NCBI GenBank assembly: GCA_947259485.1
Contig: CAMYLU010000014.1
Location: 1 to 64,000 of the forward strand
Direction of reading: 5' to 3'
Source: an uncultured Gammaproteobacteria bacterium
Lineage (GTDB): Bacteria > Pseudomonadota > Gammaproteobacteria > GCA-001735895
Length of the DNA stretch: 64,000 nt
Made by a program: the position numbers and the translations under genes. This document shows positions 9,633 through 18,376 of the stretch, piece after piece. Under the pieces are notes generated by a model, which ran no database searches, was not told the DNA's origin, and saw nothing but the letters and a program-made list of their open reading frames with translations. Numbering within the stretch: position 1 is the first letter of the stretch; each line of letters starts with the position of its first letter.

Positions 9633-10565
9633 ATGGCCAGGACACTATTTAATAATTTCGATTTCATGGCGCTGCGCAAACCGGCGCTGGTGGTCTCGGT
9701 GGTGTTGTTGCTGATTTCGGTTATCAGCCTGGCAACGTTCAAATTAAACGTGGGTATCGATTTTACCGGCGGCAGTATTATTGAAGTCGGCTATCAACAG
9801 GCGGTAGAACTGGAGCCGATTCGAACGGCGCTCGAAGCCGATGGTTTTGGCGATGCGATCGTGCAGCATTTCGGCAGTGCGCAAGAGGTCCTGATTCGGC
9901 TGGTACCTGAAGCTGGCAAGGATAAAGCCGAAATCAGTTCCCAGATCATCGGCCTGTTGCAGGCAGCCAGTGAAACCTCGATCGATGTTCGACGAGTCGA
10001 TTTTGTCGGTCCGCAGGTTGGCGAAGAGCTCACCGAAGACGGCGGGCTGGCAGTCCTTTACGCGTTGATCGCGATCCTGATATACGTTGCATTTCGCTTC
10101 GAATATCGTTTTTCACTCGGCGCGGTTGCGGCCCTGGTACACGACGTGATTATCACCCTCGGTATCTTCTCGGTATTGCAGCTCGATTTTGACCTGAGCG
10201 TACTAGCGGCGATTCTCGCGGTTATCGGTTACTCGCTGAACGATACCATCGTGGTATTCGATCGGGTGCGTGAAAATTTCCGTAAAATTCGCAAAAAGAC
10301 TTCAATCGAAATCGTCAACACGTCAATCAACCAGACCATTTCGCGTACCTTGATGACATCATTTACTACCTTGCTGGTGCTGTTATCGCTTTTCTTTCTC
10401 GGCGGCGAGGCGATACACGCATTTGCCCTGGCACTGATAATCGGTGTGGTGGTCGGAACCTATTCCTCGATTTATGTTGCCACCACTTCGGCACTGACCC
10501 TCGGTATCAGTCGCAGCGACCTGTTGTTGCCGGAAAAAGAAGGCGAGGACCTGGCGAGGCCGTAG
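9633..10565 (+). CDS. secF: Protein-export membrane protein SecF
   Basis: A 310-aa partner of SecD. Signature segments are NVGIDFTGGSIIEV near the N-terminus, VDFVGPQVGEEL, and six predicted helices including GYSLNDTIVVFDRVREN. I chose the ATG at 9633; an in-frame TTG at 9627 overlapping the secD stop would add two residues. It is the last gene of the yajC-secD-secF operon. Confidence 0.97.
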   Translation: MARTLFNNFDFMALRKPALVVSVVLLLISVISLATFKLNVGIDFTGGSIIEVGYQQAVELEPIRTALEADGFGDAIVQHFGSAQEVLIRLVPEAGKDKAEISSQIIGLLQAASETSIDVRRVDFVGPQVGEELTEDGGLAVLYALIAILIYVAFRFEYRFSLGAVAALVHDVIITLGIFSVLQLDFDLSVLAAILAVIGYSLNDTIVVFDRVRENFRKIRKKTSIEIVNTSINQTISRTLMTSFTTLLVLLSLFFLGGEAIHAFALALIIGVVVGTYSSIYVATTSALTLGISRSDLLLPEKEGEDLARP

Positions 10566-10579
10566 CGCGGGGGAATAAC

Positions 10580-10825
10580 ATGCATATCGATCCAGAAATT
10601 ATTGATGAACTCAACCTGCTGCGTCGCTTCAGCATGGGCGGCCCGGTGGCGATGAATGTGCACGACAACCCTGATCCCGCAGTAATCGCGGCGGCCGAAC
10701 GCATGTTCGAAAAAGGTCTGATTAGCACTGCCGAGGGTGGGCAGCTCACTGATAATGGTCGCGAGGCCATCGAACACATGGAACGCCTGTTCAACCTGCT
10801 GGATCCGCCGCTCGAGCCGATCTAG
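10580..10825 (+). CDS. TIGR02647-type conserved small protein
   Basis: An 81-aa protein with an SD (GGGGGAA) before the ATG, 14 bp after secF. The sequence (HIDPEIIDELNLLRRF, then HDNPDPAVIAAAERMFEKGL and LTDNGREAIEHMERLFNLL) matches what I know of the TIGR02647 family, short soluble proteins of unknown function in gammaproteobacteria. It has no Cys and no membrane segment. It is possibly read through from secF. Confidence 0.75.
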   Translation: MHIDPEIIDELNLLRRFSMGGPVAMNVHDNPDPAVIAAAERMFEKGLISTAEGGQLTDNGREAIEHMERLFNLLDPPLEPI

Positions 10826-10979
10826 GTCCCGCTTTGTCCTGTCCTCGGCAACTGTCTTTGAAACGACATGTGGGTTGGGAATTGTTCCGCTGACTAACAG
10901 CCAACAGCCTAAGAACGTAAATTCAGCGTCTGGCCAACCAGGAAAAATGGAAACAGCCAGCTCAATTCCAATAGCTTTA

Positions 10980-12080
10980 TCAACTTGATACCGAATCGTC
11001 GTTCAGTTGCTTTGCCTTTTCGTACTCCAGCGACACCCACTCATCGGGGTCGGAAGCGCCCACCGAGCCCCACGACTTCTTCAAAAAAGGCGATTCTGCG
11101 CAACGTGCCCTGGGAAGATCGTCGTGAATTTGCAGCCAGGCAATCTGGCTTTCAATTCCACCGTGCCAGGTTGGGGCGTAAACCTCCGGGTTGTCGAGGA
11201 TTGCGGTCGGAATTGCGAGGTAATTGGCAGGTTCGGGCTTTAAGCCCCGCCAGGCCACAAAAGATCCACATTTTTTACAGAATCTTTTTTCACCTATCAG
11301 GGACAACCGGTAGTACTCGGGTTTGTCCTGGGTGAATTTTACCGCTTCGATGGGAAAGGCTGCCCATGCAAATACAGGTGCTCCGGTGCAACGCCTGCAT
11401 ATTTTGCAATGGCAGAATCCTGTACCCAGTGATTCCTGGGTTATTTCAAGTCTTATCGAACCACAGGAACAGTGTCCCGTCGTTATCGGTGGCTTTTCAA
11501 TGGCATCGTCAAACAACGGTTGGCCCTGAACCCGCGATTCGATTGCCTGCATTGGATGGTGATCAAACAGGTCAGGAAGCCTGATCTCGTACACGTGAAC
11601 GGGCCTTTCTATATTTTTAAAATTGCGGTAGCCAAGGTCGTCGAAGTTATAGTCTTTTGATGATAACTGCTCCAGTACCACGCTCGAAACACATAAGCCG
11701 CCGGGTGGTGCAACTTCTTGAATTCTCGCAGCGATATTGACTCCGTCTCCATAGATGTCACCGCGGTCGCGGATAACTTCTCCTATATTTACCCCAATCC
11801 GAAACTCGATTAACTCACCTGCGCCCGGATCCGAATCCCGGGAGGCCATTTGCTTTTGAAATTCAACCGCCGTATCGACAGCTTCGGTTGCACTTGAGAA
11901 TTCAGCCAGTATCGCGTCGCCTGCTTCGTGGACCTTGCTGCCGTCGTGAGCCGTGATTATTTCGCTGAGTAGATTTAATCCGGTGTTTAGCTGCTGATGG
12001 GTTTGTTCCTCATTCTGACCGGTAAGACGGCTGTAGCCAGCCACGTCTGCGTACAGGATCGCTGAGAGCTGTCTTTTCAT
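10980..12080 (-). CDS. Class III nucleotidyl cyclase fused to a GFA (CENP-V) zinc domain
   Basis: A 366-aa two-domain protein. Residues 1-170 are a class III adenylate/guanylate cyclase with metal Asp12 (YADVAGYS) and Asp55 (EAGDAILAEF), substrate Asp108, and the transition-state pair Asn115 and Arg119 (VNIAAR). The usual base-selecting Lys is His51, so ATP specificity is uncertain. Residues about 200-330 are a GFA domain with zinc cysteines C204/C206 (HCSCG), C223/C225/C228 (CHCKICRR) and FCKKCGS. GFA proteins include glutathione-dependent formaldehyde-activating enzymes; the domain could be a thiol or redox sensor or an enzyme. Alone on its strand, no membrane segment. Cyclase activity is plausible; the input signal is unknown. 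Confidence 0.85.
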   Translation of the reverse strand: MKRQLSAILYADVAGYSRLTGQNEEQTHQQLNTGLNLLSEIITAHDGSKVHEAGDAILAEFSSATEAVDTAVEFQKQMASRDSDPGAGELIEFRIGVNIGEVIRDRGDIYGDGVNIAARIQEVAPPGGLCVSSVVLEQLSSKDYNFDDLGYRNFKNIERPVHVYEIRLPDLFDHHPMQAIESRVQGQPLFDDAIEKPPITTGHCSCGSIRLEITQESLGTGFCHCKICRRCTGAPVFAWAAFPIEAVKFTQDKPEYYRLSLIGEKRFCKKCGSFVAWRGLKPEPANYLAIPTAILDNPEVYAPTWHGGIESQIAWLQIHDDLPRARCAESPFLKKSWGSVGASDPDEWVSLEYEKAKQLNDDSVSS

Positions 12081-12226
12081 CCGGCAATCTTACCATACAG
12101 GCTTTAAAGCAGCCCGGGGATTCAACCTTCCACCAGCGCGAGGCAAGGAAGGTTCGGGCTTCAGGTAGCCAGGCTTGTGCCGTTAGCCGGTTCGATCACA
12201 GGTGCTGGCGCATAGCGGAACTCGTC

Positions 12227-12664
12227 TTATTTTGATTTTTTTGCCGCGAATTTCCTGATTTTTGCGACCTGCTTTTTCTCCCAGCGCTGGCCGGCAGCAA
12301 TCATCATTTTGGCTTTCTGTTCTCCTAGTTTTAACAGCGCCTGTTCTCGTTTTAATGCTACCTTGAGATTCTCGTTTAACAGGTCGACTTCGGCCTTTGC
12401 AGACGCTTTGACAAGCTTAAGTTCTTCTTTAGCAGCTGCTCTCGCATTTTTTAGGCTCGCCCTGGTCGCTTTTAAATCTTCGCGCAGTTTCTTGAGTAAT
12501 GCCTGGCGGTTGTTTGAGGCAACTTTGCGTTTTGTGACCGTTTTTTTCTTTTTAACACTGGCTTTCCTGGCCGGTGCCTTTTTACGCGTCGCCCGTTTGC
12601 TTTTTGGTGCGGATTTTTTAGTGGCAGATTTCTTTTTCGCTGCAGTTTTCTTGGTAGTTGCCAT
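12227..12664 (-). CDS. Lysine-rich histone H1-like protein with C-terminal coiled coil
   Basis: A 145-aa protein. Residues 1-50 are Lys/Ala/Thr/Ser/Arg only (KKTAAKKKSATKKSAPK), like the tails of AlgP/HphA and other bacterial H1-like proteins. Residues about 55-130 form a highly charged helical stretch (LLKKLREDLKATRASLKNAR) with coiled-coil spacing, ending KKQVAKIRKFAAKKSK. It probably binds DNA or RNA without sequence preference. It is divergent from the flgG operon across 248 bp. Confidence 0.7.
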   Translation of the reverse strand: MATTKKTAAKKKSATKKSAPKSKRATRKKAPARKASVKKKKTVTKRKVASNNRQALLKKLREDLKATRASLKNARAAAKEELKLVKASAKAEVDLLNENLKVALKREQALLKLGEQKAKMMIAAGQRWEKKQVAKIRKFAAKKSK

Positions 12665-12861
12665 GCTATCGATCTCACTTTGTAATTGCCGACGGCCACC
12701 AGAGTACAGAATTCAAGCCATCTTATAAAGCACAGGCGCTCAACGAGACGACGAATTTACCGGTTTAAGCGATCGGCTTTCGGCCTTTGCTGGTTATTTA
12801 CATCAGAACAGGATACTTCCCGGGAATAGTGTTGCCGTGTGAATGAGGTTAAAACCCTGGT

Positions 12862-12877
12862 TGGCATGGTAACTGCA
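12862..12877 (+). promoter_or_regulatory. Sigma-54 promoter of flgG
   Basis: TGGCATG-GTAA-CTGCA fits the -24/-12 pattern TGGCACG-N4-TTGCA with the exact GG-to-GC spacing. The predicted start is about 12888, 25 bp before the flgG ATG. It agrees with sigma-54 control of middle flagellar genes in polar flagellates. Confidence 0.75.
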
Positions 12878-12884
12878 TAGTTCT

Positions 12885-12900
12885 TCGATAGAACTATCGA
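12885..12900 (+). repeat. Perfect 7-bp palindrome at the flgG transcription start
   Basis: TCGATAG-AA-CTATCGA lies exactly between the sigma-54 promoter and the flgG SD (GGAGAAG, 12902). It would cover the predicted transcription start, so it may be an operator or a 5' transcript hairpin. An overlapping dyad AGTTCT...AGAACT is also present. Confidence 0.55.
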
Positions 12901-12912
12901 TGGAGAAGTAAT

Positions 12913-13698
12913 ATGAACCAGGCCCTTTGGGTTGCAAAAACCGGGCTCGATGCACAGGCAACGCGGCTTACGGTGATTTCTAATAATCTCGCCAACGTCA
13001 GCACGACCGGCTTCAAGCAATCGCGTGCGGCGTTCGAGGATCTTTTGTACCAGAACCTGCGCCAGGTAGGCGCGCAAACCTCTGAAGACACCCGTTTACC
13101 CTCAGGTTTGATGCTCGGTACCGGTACCCGCGTGGTCGCAACCGAAAAGATTCATACCCAGGGAAATATAGAGAATACCGGCAAATCGCTGGACGTCGCT
13201 ATCGACGGTAAGGGTTTTTTCCCGGTTCTATTGCCCGATGGAACCGAGGCCTACACCCGCGATGGTAGCTTCATGATTTCCGACCAGGGGCAAATGGTTA
13301 CCGCCAGCGGCTATGAATTGCAGGCTGGTATCTCCCTGCCGAACGATACCCAGACGGTTACCATAGGCTCCGATGGAATCGTCAGCGTGCAACTCCCGAC
13401 CCAGGCTTCACCGACCGCAATAGGCACTATTCAGATCACCAACTTCATTAATCCGACCGGCCTGCAGTCGATCGGTGAAAACCTTTATATCGAATCGGCT
13501 GCCAGCGGCTCTCCGCAAGAGGGGACTCCCGGGGAAAGCGGGCTCGGTCGTTTACGCCAGGGTTCGCTCGAATCCTCGAATGTGAACATCGTAGAAGAGA
13601 TGGTCAGCATGATTGAAACCCAACGCGCCTACGAAATGAATTCAAAGTTGATTTCTACGGCTGACGGCATGATGCAATACCTCAATAACAACACCTAG
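12913..13698 (+). CDS. flgG: Flagellar distal rod protein FlgG
   Basis: A 261-aa protein, standard for FlgG. The N-terminal rod motif (ATRLTVISNNLANVSTTGFKQS) and the C-terminal heptad region (VNIVEEMVSMIETQRAYEMNSK) that pack the axial coiled coil are both present, with SLDVAIDGKGFFPVLLPDGT in between. It builds the distal rod crossing the P and L rings. SD GGAGAAG. It is the first gene of flgGHIJKL here. The usual flgBCDEF genes are not upstream; instead a lysine-rich gene runs the other way. Confidence 0.97.
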   Translation: MNQALWVAKTGLDAQATRLTVISNNLANVSTTGFKQSRAAFEDLLYQNLRQVGAQTSEDTRLPSGLMLGTGTRVVATEKIHTQGNIENTGKSLDVAIDGKGFFPVLLPDGTEAYTRDGSFMISDQGQMVTASGYELQAGISLPNDTQTVTIGSDGIVSVQLPTQASPTAIGTIQITNFINPTGLQSIGENLYIESAASGSPQEGTPGESGLGRLRQGSLESSNVNIVEEMVSMIETQRAYEMNSKLISTADGMMQYLNNNT

Positions 13699-13706
13699 GT
13701 GACGCA

Positions 13707-14396
13707 ATGAAGCGACTATCCAGATTATTATCCGTAATGGTGCTGATCGGCCTCGCAGGTGGTTGCTCACAGACTCGAATCGTGGTGCAGCCTGATCCGC
13801 AGTATGCACCGGTAGACTTGAACGCGATGGAGTTCAAGCCCGAACCGAACGGGTCAATTTTTCAGACGGGACGTTCGGTGCGCCTGTTCGAAGATAACAA
13901 AGCCTTTCGTATCGGTGATGTACTCAGCGTGACGCTGATGGAATCAACCAATGCATCCAAATCGGCAGAAACCAGCACCGACAAGGACGATGAAATTGAT
14001 ATCAGCGCATCGGCAATCTTTGGCAGTACCGGGCCGACTATTAATGGCAACCTGGCGCTGAGCAACTCACTCGACGGTGAGCGTGCATTTTCCGGCAGCG
14101 GGGATAGCGCACAAAGTAACAGCTTGAGCGGCGAGATCGCGGTTACCGTGGTCGATGTCTTACCGAGTGGCAACCTGGTGGTACGTGGCGAAAAAATTAT
14201 CGGCCTCAACCAGGGCTCAGAATTCATCCGCATCTCGGGTATCGTTCGCCCGCAGGACGTCAGCACCGACAATATCGTGGTGTCGAGCAAAATAGCGAAT
14301 TCGCGGATCTTCTACGGCGGGGGTGGTGTCATTGCCGAATCCAACACCAGGGGCTGGCTGTCTCGCTTTTTCGATAGCCCGGTATTCCCGCTCTAG
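13707..14396 (+). CDS. flgH: Flagellar L-ring lipoprotein FlgH
   Basis: A 229-aa protein with a lipoprotein signal ending in the lipobox LAGGC (Cys20). The family core is visible: GSIFQTGRSVRLFEDNKAFRIGDVLSV, then DVLPSGNLVVRGEK and IRISGIVRPQDVSTDN. It forms the outer-membrane bushing around the rod. It starts eight bases after flgG and is followed directly by the damaged flgI. Confidence 0.97.
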   Translation: MKRLSRLLSVMVLIGLAGGCSQTRIVVQPDPQYAPVDLNAMEFKPEPNGSIFQTGRSVRLFEDNKAFRIGDVLSVTLMESTNASKSAETSTDKDDEIDISASAIFGSTGPTINGNLALSNSLDGERAFSGSGDSAQSNSLSGEIAVTVVDVLPSGNLVVRGEKIIGLNQGSEFIRISGIVRPQDVSTDNIVVSSKIANSRIFYGGGGVIAESNTRGWLSRFFDSPVFPL

Positions 14397-14405
14397 GAGC
14401 TTGAT

Positions 14406-15397
14406 ATGAAACTTGCAAGATTATTTATCTTATTGATTTTTATAGGTTTATTACTTCGCAGGCCCCGTTCACGGTGCAGAGCCTGAAAAACTTTTTGTCC
14501 CAGTACGGGATTACCCTGCCGCCCGATGTCAGTCCGAAAGTGAAGAATATCGCCGCGGTTTCGGTGCATGCGGATTTGCCGGCATTTGCCAAAATAGGTC
14601 AATCCATCGATGTCACGGTGTCATCACTGGGCAATGCCAAGAGCCTGCGTGGCGGCAGCTTGCTGATGACGCCCCTTAAAGGTGCTGACGGCAATATATA
14701 TGCGATGGCACAGGGTAACCTTATCGTGGGCGGTCTTGGTATTGAAGGTGCCGACGGATCGTCGATCACGATTAACGTGCCGAGTGTTGGACGCATACCC
14801 GGCGGCGGTAGTATCGAACGCGAAATCCAGAACCCCTTCGCCTCCGCCGAAAAGCTAACCCTGCATTTGAAACGTCCGGATTTTACAACCGCAAAGCGTC
14901 TGGCGGATACCATTAACCAGGTTCTGGGGCCCAATAATGCTCGCGCGAAGGATAGCGTCGAGGTCTCGATCAATGCGCCAAAAGATATTTCGCAACGAGT
15001 TGGCTTCATGTCGTTTATCGAGAACCTGGAGTTTCAGCCCGGCGAAGGACCTGCCAAGGTCATCATTAATTCACGCTCTGGAACCGTCGTCATTGGTAAT
15101 CACGTCAAGGTTTACTCTGCCGCGGTATCGCATGGTAACTTGATCGTGACCATCACCAACACCGTCGACGTCGAACAACCGGGTCCGTTCAGTGACGGTA
15201 CCACGACCGAGAATGTTGAATCGGATATCGAGGTAACCGCTGAAAATAAGCGCATGTTCCGTTTCCCGAAGGGTGTCACGCTAAGTGAAATCGTGCGCGC
15301 GGTTAACCAGGTTGGCGCTTCACCCAGTGACCTGGTAGCGATTCTGGAATCGCTCAAGCAAGTTGGTGCGCTGAGCGCCGAATTGATCGTGATTTAA
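14406..15397 (+). pseudogene. flgI: flgI (P-ring protein), frameshifted and missing the mature N-terminus
   Basis: From the ATG at 14406 a perfect signal-peptide start is read ([16 protein letters not shown]), but this frame stops at 14484-14486. The rest of FlgI is open in another frame, from about [15 protein letters not shown] (14453 on) to the stop at 15397; the only usual start in that frame is a GTG at 14474 (307 aa, no signal peptide). Compared with known FlgI (about 365 aa), the conserved stretch after the signal peptide (the RIKDLASVQG...LVVGLDGTGDQ region, some 30-35 residues) is absent. This implies loss of roughly 100-115 bp plus a frame change. The remaining body ([43 protein letters not shown]) is well preserved, so the lesion is very recent or an assembly error. 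As read, no P ring could form. Confidence 0.85.
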
Positions 15398-15409
15398 TCG
15401 GGATTTGCT

Positions 15410-16459
15410 ATGTCGATTTCCAACCAGGCAGATTTTTACCTTAATTTTCAACAGTTTGGCGACATGAAGCTGGGTGCTCGCAGTGGCTCTGACGACGCTG
15501 CCAAATCAGTCGCAGAGCAGTTCGAAGGATTGTTTGTACAGCAGATGCTGGCCGCGATGCGCTCGGCAGCGAAAATCGATACCGGGCAGGACAGCTCTTA
15601 CATGAATTTCTATCAGGAGATGTATGACAAGCAACTGGCGCAAACCGTCGCTGGCCAGAATCGACTCGGGATTGCTAAATTAATCCTGCAGCAAATGCCA
15701 GCCGGTGAGGCGGAATCGGGCAATCGGGAAACTAAGCCCGAACTGGAATTTTCCCCGGCGAGGGTCGCTACGCTCAACCCGAATATACCTTCGGTAAACG
15801 CCGCAGGTGTTCCGCCGGAGGTAGTCACGTCCGGTAATGAAAAGTCCACCGGGATGCTGCCTGCTGTAACGGAGGAAATGCCGGCAGTGCGGGTGAGCAG
15901 GGTGCTAGATGACGATTTTGCCGAGGTCTCGCGAATCGAACAAGCCAACAAACGCTGGCAGAGTCCTGACCGCTTTATTGCCGATATCTTACCGCAAGCT
16001 CAGGCCGCGGCCGATACCCTCGGTATCAGTGCCCGCTTGCTGGTGGCGCAATCTGCCCTGGAAACCGGCTGGGGCAAGCACACCATGAAGTACGCCGATG
16101 GTCGCAGCAGCAACAACCTGTTTGGCATCAAGACCGGTCCTGACTGGCAGGGGCCTTCTTTGCAAAAGACATCATTGGAATTTCGTGACGGAGTCCTGCA
16201 AAACCAGGTATCCCGTTTCCGGGCTTATGACACTCCGGCACAAAGCTTTGCCGATTACGTCAAATTTATTCATGGCAATCCTCGTTACCAGCAGGCACTG
16301 GCGCAGGCGGGTGATGATCAGGCTTTTATCCGTGAGATTCATAGCGCCGGATATGCTACCGATCCGCAGTATGCGGACAAGGTGCTGAACATACTCAATG
16401 GTGGGATTTTGCAACGCGCCCTCGCCAGGCTCGACGCGGGAGTAACCGGCCATGCCTGA
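15410..16459 (+). CDS. flgJ: Flagellar rod-cap muramidase FlgJ
   Basis: A 349-aa two-domain protein. Residues 1-105 are the rod-scaffold domain (AEQFEGLFVQQMLAAMRSA, ending NRLGIAKLILQQMP). A linker of about 85 residues follows, then a glucosaminidase domain (about 185-345) with catalytic Glu in LLVAQSALETGWGKH and NNLFGIKTG. It caps the growing rod and cuts peptidoglycan. The dual-domain form is typical of beta/gamma-proteobacteria. Its end overlaps flgK by 8 bp. Confidence 0.97.
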   Translation: MSISNQADFYLNFQQFGDMKLGARSGSDDAAKSVAEQFEGLFVQQMLAAMRSAAKIDTGQDSSYMNFYQEMYDKQLAQTVAGQNRLGIAKLILQQMPAGEAESGNRETKPELEFSPARVATLNPNIPSVNAAGVPPEVVTSGNEKSTGMLPAVTEEMPAVRVSRVLDDDFAEVSRIEQANKRWQSPDRFIADILPQAQAAADTLGISARLLVAQSALETGWGKHTMKYADGRSSNNLFGIKTGPDWQGPSLQKTSLEFRDGVLQNQVSRFRAYDTPAQSFADYVKFIHGNPRYQQALAQAGDDQAFIREIHSAGYATDPQYADKVLNILNGGILQRALARLDAGVTGHA

Positions 16460-18374
16460 TATTCTTAATACTGCCGTCAGCGGTTTACTCTCGTTTCAGC
16501 GTGCTCTCGGCACTACGAGCCACAATATCGCCAACGTCAATACACCGGGCTACAGCCGTCAAACCGTGGAGTTCGGCACCAATAACCCATCTTATTTCGG
16601 CGGTAACTACTTCGGTAACGGGGTACAGATCGACTCGATCATCCGTTCCTACGATCAATTCCTGACCCGGGAAGTCCGTGACACGACCTCGGCCTATGCG
16701 CGCGTTGCCCGTTTCAGCGAACTATCGTCGCGTATCGACGACGTGCTGGCCGACCCCGCCGGGGGCATCAGCCCGATATTAAACGACTTTTTCGCGTCGG
16801 TGCAGGACGTTGCCGATGACCCGGCCTCAAGCACGGCAAGGTACGCCATGATTAACACGGCACAAACTCTGGCCGGGCGGTTCCAGAGTATCGATACCCG
16901 TTTCGAGGAGTTGTCGCGCAACACGACCAATGAGATTCGCGGCGTTGTTGATGAAATAAACTTGCTGGTCGGGCAGATTCGCGACGTCAATATCAGCCTT
17001 AATAATGTCGCACCATCGAGCAGCTCGACCCAACAATCCGCAGATTTACTTGACCGACGTGATGCGTTGTTGAATGAACTCGCCGAGAAAGTCGATATAA
17101 CCGTGATCGACGAGGGTGAAAGCAACCTCTCAATTTTTATCGGCAACGGTCAAACCGTATTGACCGGGATCGAGAGTTTTACCCTGAGTACCCAGCCTGA
17201 CGTTAGCGATCCGACCAGGGAGGTGATCGCCTATAACGGCTTGATCACGGTTTACGATATCAGCGCAAATCTCTCGGGTGGCGAACTCGGGGGTCTGCTC
17301 GATTTTCGTGATGGTGTGCTGGATCCTACCCGCAATGCGCTCGGACGCACCGCGATCGGGATTGCCGAGACTTTTAACGCCCAGATGCGAGATGGCATGG
17401 ATCTGAATGGTAATCTCGGCCAGGATTTTTTCAGTTATAGCGGGCCGCAATCAATTGCGTTTTCGTCTAACATTGGAACACCAACCGTTGCAACCGTCAT
17501 CAGTGACGTCACCGCGCTTACCACGGATGACTACCAACTCTCCTTCGATGGTGTTAACTGGACCCTGACTTCGGATAGCGGCAGCAGTGCCAGCGTGGCC
17601 AACGGGGCGCCGGCAACCCTGGTTTTCGAGGGTATGACCCTTACTATAAACGGGGCCACGGCGGTTGCAGGGGATCAATTCACGATCAAGCCAACCCTCG
17701 CCGGTGCCAATAACCTGCAGGTTATTACCACCGATCCGAGTGCAATCGCGGCGGCGCTACCGGTTCGCAGCAGTGCGTCACTGAATAACCTCGGCGATGC
17801 TGATATCAGCCCCGGCATCGTTACCGATGTCACCGATCCGAACCTGCTCAATAGCGTGACCTTCACCTTCGACACGCCACCCACCACGCTGCGAGCGGAT
17901 GCCGATGTCGTCGTCGGTGGGGTACCCTACCTTGCCGGCGCGGCGATTCCCTATAGCAACAACATGGTCGTCGAGGCAAATGGCTGGCAGGTCAGTTTGA
18001 ACGGGGCCCCCCAGGCTGGCGATGTATTTACGGTTGAAGCAAATATTGATGGCGGCGGCGATAATCGAAATGCGCTGAATCTCGGCAACCTGCAGAACAG
18101 CGGGATTTTCGATGGCGGCGTTGCCAGTTTCCAGGAGACTTATGGTTCGCTGGTTGGTTTCGTCGGCTCGCAGACACTGGCTGCAAACCTCGAACGAGAT
18201 GCTCAGCAAACGCTGCTTTTCCAGGCGGTCGATCGACAATCTTCTAAAGCTTCGGTCAATTTGGACGAAGAAGCTGCTGACCTGGTGCGTTATCAACAGG
18301 CCTACGAAGCAACAGCTCGCCTGGTCAGTACCGCCCAGCTCCTGTTTGAAACATTACTGGATAGCGTAAGGTAG
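16452..18374 (+). CDS. flgK: Hook-filament junction protein FlgK (HAP1)
   Basis: A 640-aa protein, longer than E. coli FlgK (547) because of extra central, surface-exposed domains between about residues 300 and 560. Conserved ends are present: ALGTTSHNIANVNTPGYSRQ at the N-terminus and VNLDEEAADLVRYQQAYEATARLV at the C-terminus. It joins the hook to the filament. Its start lies inside the end of flgJ, indicating translational coupling, and flgL follows after two bases. Confidence 0.97.
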   Translation: MPDILNTAVSGLLSFQRALGTTSHNIANVNTPGYSRQTVEFGTNNPSYFGGNYFGNGVQIDSIIRSYDQFLTREVRDTTSAYARVARFSELSSRIDDVLADPAGGISPILNDFFASVQDVADDPASSTARYAMINTAQTLAGRFQSIDTRFEELSRNTTNEIRGVVDEINLLVGQIRDVNISLNNVAPSSSSTQQSADLLDRRDALLNELAEKVDITVIDEGESNLSIFIGNGQTVLTGIESFTLSTQPDVSDPTREVIAYNGLITVYDISANLSGGELGGLLDFRDGVLDPTRNALGRTAIGIAETFNAQMRDGMDLNGNLGQDFFSYSGPQSIAFSSNIGTPTVATVISDVTALTTDDYQLSFDGVNWTLTSDSGSSASVANGAPATLVFEGMTLTINGATAVAGDQFTIKPTLAGANNLQVITTDPSAIAAALPVRSSASLNNLGDADISPGIVTDVTDPNLLNSVTFTFDTPPTTLRADADVVVGGVPYLAGAAIPYSNNMVVEANGWQVSLNGAPQAGDVFTVEANIDGGGDNRNALNLGNLQNSGIFDGGVASFQETYGSLVGFVGSQTLAANLERDAQQTLLFQAVDRQSSKASVNLDEEAADLVRYQQAYEATARLVSTAQLLFETLLDSVR

Positions 18375-18376
18375 TC

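Noticed and set aside
12124-12154. Hairpin AACCTTCC...GGAAGGTT after the lysine-rich gene
   Set aside because: No T tract on either side, so not called as a terminator.
12309-12728. 139-aa plus-strand hydrophobic ORF
   Set aside because: Reverse reading of Lys codons gives Phe/Leu runs; an artefact of the lysine-rich gene on the other strand.
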